Assembly: GCA_934045905.1 (NCBI GenBank)
Contig: OW203762.1
Span: forward strand, 14,850,345-14,914,344
Length of the DNA: 64,000 nt
Reading direction: 5' to 3'
DNA from: Leuctra nigra
Lineage: Eukaryota > Arthropoda > Insecta > Plecoptera > Leuctridae
The notes under the pieces are model-generated. The model did no database searches. It saw nothing but the letters and a program-made list of their open reading frames with translations, and was not told the DNA's origin. Made by a program: the position numbers and the translations under genes. How positions within the stretch are numbered: the stretch's first letter is position 1; each line of letters begins with the position of its first letter. Shown in pieces: positions 1 to 11,043 of the stretch.

Positions 1-1035
1 TGACGTCATGCTCTGCACTAGTGCGGCAAAAAAAGCAACCCCAGTGGAAAACAAGGACATTTCCAGAGCTAACATAACCTAAAAATAGCAAAGCATTTCA
101 TAGAATTCGTTTTAGATCATCCATTGTTGACAAATTAAACTATCACTGTTATTTGAAGATTCAAATGGGTTATAAACAGCAACTATTTTTCAAGCGTCCA
201 TCTTGGAATATTCGAGAGCACTCGATTGCCCTGAGAATTTTCTCAGAGCAAGAAATGCGCCCTCAGAGCGTGCAAATTTGCCAGTGAAATACGAAAAAAC
301 CACTCCAGTGCACACTGGATTTCCCAGTGGAAAACGTCACCCGCTCTCAGTGCAACCCAGTGCAGCACCAGTGCAGTCAGTGGAAAACGCTATTAGAATA
401 GAGTGAGCTAGGTGCAATTATTCCCCGTTGCTATGGCAATAGATCAAATGTTGTTGACTTTGCTAGATTTGTCTGAATGAAAACAAAAGAAGTTGTTTAA
501 CATAAAGTGATCTTCTAGTATAAAAAGTAAGTCTTTGAAACTATTTCAACATTAATTCTATATTACATTTTAAAACAATCACCTTCACTTCGATCACAAA
601 AGATTGGCATCATATTTCAAATACAAGAAGTTTAAAGTGAACAGTCATCTATCTGTACAGTAGTACAGACATGCGTGGTATGAAAAAAGGTATAATTGTA
701 GCTAGCACTCCGTAGTGAGAGCAAAGGGCAGCGTAGAAGCCCATTGATGTGCTTTTGCAAGTTTCTGCTCTACAGACCTTGGAAATAGCCGAAACAAAAT
801 GTGCCTAAGAAGCAGTGATAAAATCTGAAATTACCTGCAAGAAATTTGAAAAATATTTCCAAACTCTCATAAAATACTTTAAAATGTCAATAACTTTTAA
901 AGTTAACGACAAATTATTATTCTTTAAATTTACAAAAACGCCTAAAACGTTGGTCCCGATTACCATGAAAAATGTACAATCGATCGGTCCAGTTATAATT
1001 TAAAAAATATCAAACGATTTTGTTCAAAAACTATT
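1..1035. other. No gene recognised
   Basis: I see no coding exon, RNA gene or clear element boundary here. Around 285-390 there is a cluster of CCAGTG/CACTGG words, and the phrase AGTGGAAAAC occurs at about 42, 325 and 379. It may be a remnant of a repeat family, but I could not find its ends. Confidence 0.5.
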
Positions 1036-2243
1036 TAGTGGAGTAAAGATGTCTAAAATTAGTGCGTTTGTGATACTATTCGTGAAAATTGGTACCATTA
1101 CTAATTCGAGTATGAGGAATCCAAAAATCGATGGCACCAACCTGAGTAATTAATACTTTCTGCGTAATTAGCATAATTAGCATAATTAATAAACATAGAT
1201 AAAATAATATATAATTTTATAATATGGTCTTTATGGGTATCTATCGAAAGCTCGTCATGTCTACAATCCATATAAATTATAAAAAGTTAAATTTTTTCAT
1301 TCACATAATAATTAACCGTATAATTAATTATTTTATAAAAATCGCCATTCAACAAAAAACTTAAAATGACCCCCTCAGATTTTGATAAAACTTGGTAGGA
1401 TTGGTCACAAGCCCAAAGTAAAACATACGTATTTTTTGGTTTGTCCATTTATGAGTACTTTTGGATTTCCAGGCCCTAAAAAATCGAAAAATCTAATTTT
1501 GATCAAATTTTGTGTTTAGTTCCTAATTAGCATAATAAATTATAATAAATTATCTATCTATAAAAATAAAAATAGAAATAATTATGCTTATTAGGAACTA
1601 AAAACAAAGTTTTGATCAAAATTCGATTTTTCGATTTTTGAAGGCCTGGAAATCCAATAGTACTCAATAAATGGACAAACCAAAAAATACGTATGTTTTA
1701 ATTTGGGCTTGTGACCAATCAATAATAATTAATTATGCTAATTAGAAACTAAACACAAAATTTTGATCAAAATTTGATTTTTCGATTTTTGAGGGTCTGG
1801 AAATCCAAAAGTACTCAATAAATGGACAAACCAAAAAATACGTTTGTTTTACTTTGGGCTTGTGACCAATCCTACCAAGTTTTATCAAAATCTGACGGGT
1901 CATTTTAAGCTTTTTGTTGAATGGCGATTTTTATAAAATAATTAATTATACGGTTTATTATTATGTGAATGAAAAAATTTAACTTTTTATGATTTATATG
2001 GATTGTAGACATGACGAGCTTTTGATGGATACCCATATAGACCATATTATAAAATTATATATTATTTTATCCATGTTTATTAATTATGCTAATTATGCTA
2101 ATTACGCAGAAAGTATTAATTACTCAGGTTGGTGCCATCGATTTTTGGATTCCTCATACTTGAATTAGTAATGGTACCAATTTTCACGAATAGTATCGCA
2201 AACGCACTAATTTGCCATTATATAGGACATCTTGACTCCACTA
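1036..2243. mobile_element. Foldback element with arms of about 480 bp
   Basis: The left end reads TAGTGGAGTAAAGATGTC at 1036 and the right end is its reverse complement with one mismatch (GACATCTTGACTCCACTA, ending at 2243). Homology continues inward through words such as ATTGGTACCATTACTAATTC (left) and its complement near 2160, giving arms of roughly 480 bp. The centre (about 1500-1740) carries an extra internal duplication of the sequence around TTTTGATCAAAATT. No ORF of note is present, so it is a non-autonomous foldback or long-TIR element. I could not identify a confident target-site duplication. Confidence 0.8.
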
Positions 2244-2549
2244 ATATATGAGACCATTAGTGTGTGTGTGGGCAATATTTCAGATCGATTCGTAGAACGG
2301 TTTGAACTGGGCACTTAAGCAAACGAAATGCACAAAGAAAAGGTGAAAGAGTACTGTGGTGACGTCGCTCGACTAAGCTGCTTGCCTGAGAAGTTGTTGT
2401 TTAGTAACTGCGTGTTTCATTATAGAGTGAGATGAACGAAGGGAATAATGCATTTGTATTGAAATTTTCATGCTGTCTCATCTTTATCAGATATATCTCA
2501 ACTAGGTATAACCAAATACAGGTATAACATATTCTTGACAACGTTGCAG

Positions 2550-2699
2550 GCTCTGCCAACTCCATGGCGGCCACTGCTGACGTCATTGCCTGTGTGGGCC
2601 ATCGTTGTTGCAGTTGTTGGAGGAGGCTGGGGCTTCTGGACCCTCATGACTGAGATTCCGTCGTATATGAACTCGGTGCTTGGCTATAATCTGCAAGCC
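2550..2699 (+). CDS. SLC17/sialin-like MFS transporter, internal exon
   Basis: This is the first exon visible of a transporter gene whose 5' part lies upstream of the window. It is bounded by an acceptor (TTGCAG at 2544-2549) and a donor (GTAAGT at 2700) and starts and ends in phase 0. It encodes 50 residues beginning ALPTPWRPLLTSLPVWAIVV and ending GYNLQA. The stretch WGFWTLMTEIPSYMNSVLGY matches the segment after the central loop of the SLC17 anion/H+ (or Na+) symporter family, where sialin-like proteins carry a similar aromatic-rich helix followed by E-[IL]-P-[ST]-Y. Established knowledge: these are 12-helix plasma- or vesicle-membrane carriers for phosphate, sialate or other organic anions. 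The substrate cannot be told from this part. Confidence 0.85.
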
Positions 2700-2927
2700 G
2701 TAAGTCTTCTTCTTGTTATTAGGAAAATATATAACATTATCCACTATAGGTCTACTCCAATAGAACTATTCAGAACTATTATAGAACTATCATTCACATT
2801 CGACTTTTCCCTCCGTGTGTCGCAGTCCCCCCATGATGAAAGTAGTTCCTTCCTACTTCCTACGCGCTTATCATATCCTCCATCTTGGAGTTATTAAAGC
2901 TGGTTTCTTGCGATATGTTTAAGACAG

Positions 2928-3060
2928 AACGGGGTTCTCTCCGCTGTTCCATACTTGGCCATGTTCCTCTTGAGCTTCGTCTTCAGTCGCATCTCGGACC
3001 ATCTCACTAACAAGAAGATTCTGACGAGGACCGTTGCTCGCAAAGTCTTCACGGGGATTG
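2928..3060 (+). CDS. SLC17/sialin-like MFS transporter, internal exon
   Basis: This exon has acceptor AAGACAG at 2921-2927 and donor GTGAGT at 3061. It is 133 bp, entering in phase 0 and leaving in phase 1. The product begins NGVLSAVPYLAMFLLSFVFS and ends ...ARKVFTGIG, which is a transmembrane helix followed by a basic cytosolic loop (RISDHLTNKKILTRTVARK). In SLC17 proteins N-G-[VL]-x-S-[AS]-[VL]-P-Y is the start of the helix following the extracellular loop, so the order of exons fits the family. The intron before it is only 228 bp. Confidence 0.87.
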
Positions 3061-3917
3061 GTGAGTACCTAATGCTGTAGAAATGGTGCAGAAATGAATA
3101 ATAAGGCTAATGGACGACAACACTGCGGTTTAACGTACCTACATGAAAATTGGCAGCTCATGTTTATTTATCTGATCTACTTCACATGTTCACAGCTAGT
3201 AAATAAAACGTGAATCTATGTTCTGTTTTACTTAAGTATAATTTATTTTTTCATGATTAAATTACGGCAATATGCATAAAATAACCCTAATAAATAACCC
3301 ACTTTCTTCCCTACATAATCTCCAGCCATCTTACTTTCAAGAGCGCATTCTGGAGGAACTTCGTTCGAATTAATCGTGAAAATTTGCAATCGATCAGTCC
3401 AAACGTTTTCAAATAAAGCAAGCAGCCAATAATAGTTCACTATAGTTTCATTATTTGAACTACTATAAGTTTCTATTGCAACAAAATGCAAACTGCAAAA
3501 CACGATTATATGTCACAAACATAATCCATAGTTTCCACGTGACATCATCTCATTGTCGTGCGGCCATATTGGAGGTAACATTCCAGAACCGCTGTCAATC
3601 TGTTTTTCAGTATATTTTTGATATTATTTATGGTTATCTAGGTGCAATTACAGGCTGCAGAAGAAGTTAGATAAAACCACTCACTTACAAACAATATCTT
3701 CAAATAACCGATAATAACTAGCTTAAATCTATTTGACAGGTGTACCCAAAATGGTCGAAAATATACTTTTTTACATTGTTGATGTAAAACAAAAGAAGCT
3801 CGTGCAAACTATGAATATGCAATTTTATGATTTTTTTTATTATATTTTAAAATAATTACTAACGCTTTGCGAAACACGTTCTGAGATAAATAAGAAACAA
3901 TTTCTGCTCCCCACCAG

Positions 3918-4156
3918 GTTTATTCACCCCCGGTGTGACGCTGATCGGCCTCGCCTACGCCTCTGACAACACCCTGTCTGTCGCATTGCTGACCGTGGCC
4001 GTGGGCATCAGCAGCGCCACCTACGTAGGATTCTACGTGAACCACATCGACCTGGCGCCCAACTTCGCCGCCACACTGATGGGGATCTCCAACACTGTGG
4101 CCAACGCGATGGGAATCCTCGGACCTCTGGTGGTCGGAGCAGTAGTCACTGACAGC
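3918..4156 (+). CDS. SLC17/sialin-like MFS transporter, internal exon
   Basis: The acceptor is CCACCAG at 3911-3917 and the donor is GTGAGT at 4157. Entry is in phase 1 and exit in phase 0 (239 bp), which joins cleanly to the flanking exons. It encodes two to three transmembrane helices: LFTPGVTLIGLAYASDN, then LLTVAVGISSATYVGFYVNH, then DLAPNFAATLMGISNTVANA and GILGPLVVGAVVTDS. The phrase D-[LI]-A-P-x-[FY]-A-x-x-L-M-G-[IL]-x-N-[ST] is the best diagnostic of SLC17 transporters in this window. GC content is clearly higher than in the surroundings, typical of a conserved exon. Its 3' end has been copied into the array that follows. Confidence 0.92.
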
Positions 4157-4590
4157 GTGAGTAGGACATTGACTGATGGGGATCTCCAACACGAGGGGAA
4201 TCCTCGGACCTCTGGTGGTCGGAGCAGTAGTCACTGACAGCGTGAGTAGGACATTGACTGATGGGGATCTCCAACACGAGGGGAATCCTCGGACCTCTGG
4301 TGGTCGGAGCAGTGGTCACTGACAGCGTGAGTAGGACATTGGCTGATGGGGATCTCCAACGCGATGGGAATCCTCGGACCTCTGGTGGTCGGAGCAGTAG
4401 TCACTGACAGCGTGAGTAGGACATTGACTGATGGGGATCTCCAACACGAGGGGAATCCTCGGACCTCTGGTGGTCGGAGCAGTGGTCACTGACAGCGTGA
4501 GTAGGACATTGGCTGATGGGGATCTCCAACGCGATGGGAATCCTCGGACCTCTGGTGGTCGGAGAAGTGGTCACTGACAGCGTGAGTCGA
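4072..4590 (+). repeat. 85-bp tandem array copied from the transporter exon and its donor site
   Basis: The final part of the preceding exon plus its donor (GACAGC|GTGAGT at 4151) recurs at 4236, 4321, 4406, 4491 and 4576, each exactly 85 bp apart. Each unit contains the exonic text CCTCGGACCTCTGGTGGTCG and a good-looking GTGAGT donor. Relative to the parent exon the unit lacks 15 bp between two CCAAC words, as expected from slippage. Units alternate between two versions (AACACGAGG/AACGCGATGG and CAGTAG/CAGTGG), so a 170-bp higher-order pattern is present. Since 85 is not a multiple of three, inclusion of single units would shift the frame. Confidence 0.95.
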
Positions 4591-4595
4591 GAGTT

Positions 4596-6871
4596 TCGGT
4601 GACAGGCAAAGATAAACCCAGTTTAATGTGGCCAGGTATAGGTCGGCCCATGCTAGAGAGGGACAGGCATGGGACGGGCAAAGATGAACCCAGTTTAATA
4701 TGGTCAGGTATAAGCAGGCCATTGCTAGAGAGGGACAGGCATGGGACAGGCAAAGATGAACCCAGTTTAATATGGCCAGGTACAGGCTAAGATGAACCCA
4801 GTTTAACAAGGCCAGGTATAGGCCGGCCCATGCTAGAGAGAGACAGGCAAAGATGAACCAGTTTAACACGGCCAGGTATAGGCCGGCCCATGCTAGAGAG
4901 GGACAGGCAAAGATGAACCCAGTTTAATATGGCCAGGTATATAGGTCGGCCCATGCTAGGGAGGGACAGGTAAAGATGAACCCAGTTTAATATGGCCAGG
5001 TATATAGGTCGGCCCATGCTAGGGAGGAACAGGTAAAGATGAACCCAGTCTTATATGGCCAGGAATAGGCCGGTCCATGCTAGAGAGGGACAGGTAAAGA
5101 TGAACCCAGTTTAATATGGCCAGGAATAGGCCGGTCCATGCTAGAGAGGGACAGGTAAAGATGAACCCAGTTTAATATGGCCAGGAATAGGCCGGCCCAT
5201 GCTAGGGAGGAACAGGTAAAGATGAACCCAGTCTTATATGGCCAGGAATAGGCCGGTCCATGCTAGAGAGGGACAGGTAAAGATGAACCCAGTTTAATAT
5301 GGCCAGGAATAGGCCGGTCCATGCTAGAGAGGGACAGGTAAAGATGAACCCAGTTTAATATGGCCAGGAATAGGCCGGTCCATGCTAGAGAGGGACAGGT
5401 AAAGATGTACCCAGTTTAATATGGCCAGGAATAGGCCGTTCCATGCTAGAGAGGGACAGGTAAAGATGAACCCAGTTTAATATGGCCAGGAATAGGCCGG
5501 TCCATGCTAGAGAGGGACAGGTAAAGATGTACCCAGTTTAATATGGCCAGGAATAGGCTGTTCCATGCTAGAGAGGGACAGGTAAAGATGAACCCAGTTT
5601 TATATGGCCAGGAATAGGCCGGTCCATGCTAGAGAGGGACAGGTAAAGATGAACCCAGTTTAATATGGCCAGGAATAGACCGGTCCATGCTAGAGAGGGA
5701 CAGGTAAAGATGAACCCAGTTTAATATGGCCAGGAATAGGCCGGCCCATGCTAGAGAGGGACAGGTAAAGTTGAACCCAGTTTTATATGGCCAGGAATAG
5801 GCCGGCCCATGCTAGAGAGGGACAGGTAAAGATAAACCCAGTTTTATATGGCCAGGAATAGGCCGTTCCATGCTAGAGAGGGACAGGTAAAGATACCCAG
5901 TTTAATAAGGCCAGGAATAGACCGGTCCATGCTAGAGAGGGACAGGTAAAGATGAACCCAGTTTAATATGGCCAGGAATAGACCGGTCCATGCTAGAGAG
6001 GGACAGGTAAAGATACCCAGTTTAATATGGCCAGGAATAGACCGGTCCATGCTAGAGAGGGACAGGTAAAGATGAACCCAGTTTAATATGGCCAGGAATA
6101 GGCCGGCCCATGCTAGAGAGGGACAGGTAAAGATGAACCCAGTTTTATATGGCCAGGAATCGACCGGTCCATGCTAGAGAGGGACAGGAATAGATGAACC
6201 CAGTTTTATATGGCCAGGAAAAGGTCGTTCCATGCTAGAGAGGGACAGGTAAAGATACCCAGTTTAATATGGCCAGGAATAGACCGGTCCATGCTAGAGA
6301 GGGACAGGTAAAGATGAACCCAGTTTAATATGGCCAGGAATAGGCCGGCCCATGCTAGAGAGGGACAGGTAAAGATGAACCCAGTTTTATATGGCCAGGA
6401 ATAGACCGGTCCATGCTTGAGAGGGACAGGAATAGATGAACCCAGTTTTATATGGCCAGGAATAGACCGGTCCATGCTTGAGAGGGACAGGAATAGATGA
6501 ACCCAGTTTTATATGGCCAGGAATAGGCCGTTCCATGCTAGAGAGGGACAGGTAAAGATGAACCCAGTTTTATATGGCCAGGAATCGACCGGTCCATGCT
6601 AGAGAGGGACAGGAATAGATGAACCCAGTTTTATATGGCCAGGAAAAGGTCGTTCCATGCTAGAGAGGGACAGGTAAAGATACCCAGTTTAATATGGCCA
6701 GGAATAGACCGGTCCATGCTAGAGAGGGACAGGTAAAGATGAACCCAGTTTAATATGGCCAGGAATAGGCCGGCCCATGCTAGAGAGGGACAGGTAAAGA
6801 TGAACCCAGTTTTATATGGCCAGGAATAGACCGGTCCATGCTAGAGATGGTTCATCTTTGCCTGTCACCGA
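4596..6871. repeat. 61-bp minisatellite enclosed by terminal inverted repeats
   Basis: About 37 head-to-tail units of 61 bp (58 bp where GAACC is shortened) fill this interval, with the recurring words GATGAACCCAGTTTAATATG, GCCAGGAATAGGCCGGTCCA and TGCTAGAGAGGGACAGGTAA. The array is bracketed by inverted ends: TCGGTGACAGGCAAAGATAA at 4596 and its complement (TTCATCTTTGCCTGTCACCG, ending near 6871). This suggests a small TIR transposon whose interior was amplified. The array lies in the last intron of the transporter gene. A single diverged unit occurs at 60211-60235. Confidence 0.9.
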
Positions 6872-7216
6872 CCGATGCCGTTTCTTTTTTCAATACATTT
6901 CCACAAAAAAATCTTCATTTCAACAAAGTAGTACACATAGCTTAGTCCTGTAGTTTGAAACTCCCACCCAATAATGACTATGCAAGTTTATGTCATAGGA
7001 GAATGAACAAAACTTTAACATTGGAGGTATAGGATAATCGTTTCGAATTTGGTTTGTAATTTTAAAAAAGAAGCACACGTTGGTATAATTTTAATTTTTT
7101 TCCGGATATTATGTACAATATGTCTACCAGCAAAAAAGTATTTGTTCAAATGTTTTTTACTACGACTTTCTTTACATCTTCTTCGTGCTTTATCATTGTT
7201 GGTGTGTTTCCGTCAG

Positions 7217-7285
7217 ACTTCGGCCGAACAGTGGAGGATCGTGTTCTTCATAGCGGCTGTCCTCTACATCTTCTCCGTGTTTTAA
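7217..7285 (+). repeat. Duplicated start of the last transporter exon, with its own acceptor
   Basis: A 92-bp tandem duplication places a second copy of the acceptor (TTTCCGTCAG) and the first 60 or so bases of the last exon upstream of the real one. If this acceptor (exon start 7217) were used, translation would read TSAEQWRIVFFIAAVLYIFS, then VF, then stop at 7283-7285. The product would be about 68 residues shorter and lack the GSAELQWW motif and the tail. I treat it as a duplication with possible alternative-exon use, not as the main exon. Confidence 0.8.
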
Positions 7286-7308
7286 CATTGTTCGTGTGTT
7301 TCCGTCAG

Positions 7309-7581
7309 ACTTCGGCCGAGCAGTGGAGGATCGTGTTCTTCATAGCGGCTGTCCTCTACATCTTCTCCGGGGTGTTCTACATCGTGTTCGGCAGCGCGGA
7401 ATTACAGTGGTGGAACGACCACGAGAAACGACCTTCAGTGGCAGTGTTTACCATTGATACAGAGAAGAACAACATTAGCGATGTGAACATCATCAACCGT
7501 GTGAACATCATTGATAATGTGAACAACATTAACGATGTGAACAGCATTAACAATGTGACAAGCATCGATGAGAATGATTAA
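7309..7581 (+). CDS. SLC17/sialin-like MFS transporter, last coding exon
   Basis: The acceptor is TTCCGTCAG at 7300-7308; the exon enters in phase 0 and ends at TAA 7579-7581. It encodes 90 residues: TSAEQWRIVFFIAAVLYIFS (the last transmembrane helix), GVFYIVFGSAELQWWNDHEK, and a cytosolic tail. The phrase G-S-[AG]-E-[LI]-Q-x-W is typical of the C-terminus of SLC17 proteins. The tail contains five six-residue repeats of the type V-N-x-I-[ND]-[NDR] (about residues 60-89 of this exon), an 18-bp coding repeat that I do not know from the family. With the three preceding exons the window encodes about 264 residues, a bit more than half of a usual 450-550-residue carrier. Confidence 0.88.
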   Translation, partial: TSAEQWRIVFFIAAVLYIFSGVFYIVFGSAELQWWNDHEKRPSVAVFTIDTEKNNISDVNIINRVNIIDNVNNINDVNSINNVTSIDEND

Positions 7582-7729
7582 ACATCTAATCATGTAAATC
7601 TCTTCAGGAGACCGGATTTTAGAGATGGATTAGTAGAACAATGAAAAGGGTTATGTCAAGAGTGTTCTTCAGTGTGCGAGTTCCATTGAAATACTCACCA
7701 AAGTGAACGGTAAATTGGAATGAGGATTA

Positions 7730-8114
7730 AAGGCGCATTCACAATGCACCGCTAACTTTAACTTTAACTTGAAACGTTAACTTAAGAATGTTTGTTTTAC
7801 GGGATCACTGGGTAGCATTCACAACGGCAGAACGCTAACTTAACGACGTTAACTTTAACTTGAATGTTACCAAACCCCAAACATTCAAGTTTAAGTTAAC
7901 GGTCGACCTTGAGTCAACCAACAGAAATCGGGCAATAATACGAAGATACCCGAGGTGAATGCGAAGGATCCCGAGGTATTCTAATTGAAGCGTTGTGATT
8001 GGCTAATAGTTTACGTTAGCGATGTCATTGTGAATAGGGTCAAGTTAAAGTTACAAGTTAACGTTATAAGTTTAAGTTAAAGTTTAAGTTAGCGGTGCAT
8101 TGTGAATGCGCCTT
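7730..8114. mobile_element. MITE with TA target duplication
   Basis: The element is 385 bp, with inverted ends AAGGCGCATTCACAATGCAC at 7730 and its complement ending at 8114; homology continues through CGCTAACTTTAACTTTAACTT. TA flanks both sides (7728-7729 and 8115-8116), as for Tc1/mariner-type elements. It has no coding capacity. It starts about 150 bp past the transporter stop codon, so it may lie in that gene's 3' untranslated region. Confidence 0.85.
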
Positions 8115-8853
8115 TACCCTTTACGTGTTGAAATACAAATCATAACACGGTGATGTATTTTAAATCCGTGTTGATGTTTTCTTTCGACCTTATGTAACCT
8201 CAATAGTTAAAAAAATCGAGGAATTTACATTACTTGATTCGACGAGTAATAAATATACGTTTAATTCCAATGCATTCCTTCTCAGTTATTCATACTCGTC
8301 CATACTAAGTCATACTAAGGCTCGTGATTCATTGGCTCACGAGGGGCAGATTTTAATTTTCAATACGACTTTTGTTCTTACTCACTTATCATATTTACTT
8401 CTTTATATCTTAAAGTGTCTATAAAAAACAGTTTTTATTTAAAAACATTTTTGTTTTTTGTTGAAATTTCAAACTTGTGTATTAAATTGAAATTGAAAAT
8501 TACATCAATCGTACCAAATGGGTAAGTTCATTTTTTCAAATAATTAGGCTATGGAAAAACGAATACCATAACTCGAATAAAAAAACACGCCCACGAGCTC
8601 AAGGTCACAGACACGAAGCTATTTCGCAATTGTGTGCTATAAATACGATAACTTTCCCCTTTATTGCTTTAAAAGTAGGTTAAAATTGCTAATCTTAGTG
8701 TCCTAAAAAGACAAACTGTTAGTAGCAGTTGGTCAACAACTATGAGACAATTTTGAAACATCAATGTCCCGTAGAAGATAAGGCAATGTTGGACTTAAAT
8801 ATACAATTTTAGTATAAATGTATGTATTTGAAGGGTACCTACACAGTTCATAG
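8115..8853. other. No gene recognised
   Basis: This is AT-rich sequence after the transporter gene and MITE. I see no splice-bounded open frame and no element ends. Confidence 0.4.
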
Positions 8854-9990
8854 CTAGAAAAACGCTCAATATAACGCGTTGATGAACGAGCACCGATACG
8901 TGCAACCTCTCCAACAGAACACCACTCAATCAAAGATAAAATAATTACTGATTTTCATTGCAACTTTCCATCAATGCACACTGGAACAATTGAGTAACAG
9001 ATCAACGTTCACTCGGCACAACAAAAATTGATCGGTGAACAAATTTGAATGACTGCTGGTCATGTTCCATACCAATCCAAGCTTGTTATTATCGTTGAAA
9101 TGTGAAATCACCTACTAGAGTGAGACAAGGAGATCGCTTGGACTTCTGATGGTGCGATCTAACAATTTCAAGTCAATCAGATTTATTGAACGATCAATTT
9201 TAGTTGTGCCGAAAGTACCATGAACTTGGTACATTTCAATTTTTCATACAAAACTTATGAAATGCAATAAGTATCGAACTTCTTGACCGATTGGGCTCAA
9301 AATGTTCAAAAGCTAAGATAACGTTGGTCTTGATCACTATTCCAAATTTGAACTTAATCGGAACATTTTGATTTTCGAAATGAGAAGATATTATTTAAAT
9401 TTTAACTAATTGGAAGATTTGACTGAAGTTGTGTTAAAAATTATTAATTATTGGTTTTAATTACCTTGCATAATTTCAAATTGATCTGATCAACCAATCA
9501 GAAGGTATATTTTTAAAATTTGAACCAATCAACGGATTTATAAAAAAAATGTGGGTATGCAAACCGCAGAGTTGGTCTTTTCGTGCATAATTTCAGATCA
9601 ATAGGTAAAACGGTCCAACCTGTCTACCGTCAGTAACAGACAGAGGTCGATGCCAAAAGATGAAAAGGGAGACGCTCGCTCATTAAAGTCTCTCTAACAA
9701 AATGGTCACTTGACCAACAGCTAAGCCACGCCCAAGTGCAATCTGATTGGCTCGCTTATTTAAGATCTCCACGCTCATTGGCTTAGAGGGGGGAAAAATA
9801 CGAAAATCTAACATATCTCGAAATTTATTATGGTGAGGTATCAATATTATTTTCTATTCGCAAAGCGTAGATTTTTTTTGCATTAAAAAACATTTTTCCC
9901 CAAACAAATGTATAAGAAGCACGCTCCTCAGACCTAGTTGAATCCTAACATTTCCATTCCAGACAGAAGGAAACATAATTATACCACTGT
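8854..9990 (-). mobile_element. Degenerate Helitron copy, family 1, minus strand
   Basis: The minus-strand 3' end is recognisable: the hairpin half AACGC (near 8876), GCGTT, and terminal CTAG at 8854-8857, preceded by the family phrase GTGCTCGTTCATCAACGCGT. The interior has phrases also seen in the better copies, such as AACTTCTTGACCGATTGGGC and weak relatives of CCGATCAATTTGAAATTTT. The far end is not defined. Confidence 0.6.
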
Positions 9991-11043
9991 GGTTAAAACT
10001 GCAATTTTAAAAGTGATATATCTCGGAAATTAATGTGGTTAGCCCATTGTTTTATGACATATTTGGAATCAGCGTTATTTTACCTCTATGTGATCGAAAT
10101 AACATTAACATGAAGTTATGTTGGAGAGACTTTAACGCCTCACAGAGTTGTGATTTTGATGACCGAAGAATGATCGCCACCCCGTTCGCTACTCCCTATG
10201 TATGTTAAAAAAGTGAATTATAATTTGGACTATTGCGTTTACTAATCAATTCTTTAGTTTAAAGTGTTCCCTTAAACACCTATTTCGAAATTTCTTAAAA
10301 TAAATATTTTTTTCTGAGAATACATTGTCCAAGCTCTTCATAAATATTTAAAAAAAAATCACATTACTTAAATCCATAGGGGCCCTTATAGGAATATTAA
10401 CCTAAGTGTAGGTAAATTAAGTGTTAACTTTTTATTTCAATTTGGCATTGCTTTATTCAAACTCATACAAGTCACACACTAACAACAAATACAATAAAAT
10501 ATGTGTTTTTCAGAATATAACAATGAACAGGCAAAAGTCAAATACAACTAAAATGTACGGTAAAACTATTACGTGCTAAGGTGACATCAACAGGGTAATA
10601 TAAATTAGCAGAAAAACTGTTGAATCAAGATTTCGTCTGGTGAATGGAAAATCTGCCAGTTCCCAACTTTTCGCTCAACTCAAATAACGACTCCTTGCAA
10701 ATAATGCGTAACTCTTGTAATTTCACGTCTTTTACGCTTACATTCAAGCTTACATTTACATTTACGCTTACGCTGAATCAGGAAAAAATTTGTTTTACAT
10801 TAGATCTAATAAATTACTATCGCTCAGGGAACATAGCATCGGAGCATCAAATCAGAGCATCAAATAATAACATTACTATAATAACATTACTGGATTGTAA
10901 TTAATTAATTTACACTGAATTACACCCAGACTTTTACAAGTTTCAGGTTCTGCCTTGTATCACACTTTTTGACGGTCGATCAGTTCACGAGAAGAAAGTG
11001 CACATCAAACCAAAAACTCTAATGTACAAACGCTCATCACTAT
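9991..11043. other. 3' flank of secreted-protein paralogue 1, no gene recognised
   Basis: AT-rich DNA downstream (on the minus strand) of the stop codon at 11044. A minus-strand AATAAA-type signal could be placed near 10451, but several exist and none is compelling. I see no other gene. Confidence 0.4.

Noticed and set aside
2535..2549. Transporter start codon at TTG 2535
   Set aside because: This is intronic sequence before the CAG acceptor. The exon begins at 2550 in the middle of the protein family's sequence.
4486..6475. Several frames in the 61-bp minisatellite (for example ...DRSIPGHIKLG... repeats)
   Set aside because: A 61-bp period is not a multiple of three, frames break at every variant unit, and there is no start context or splice support.
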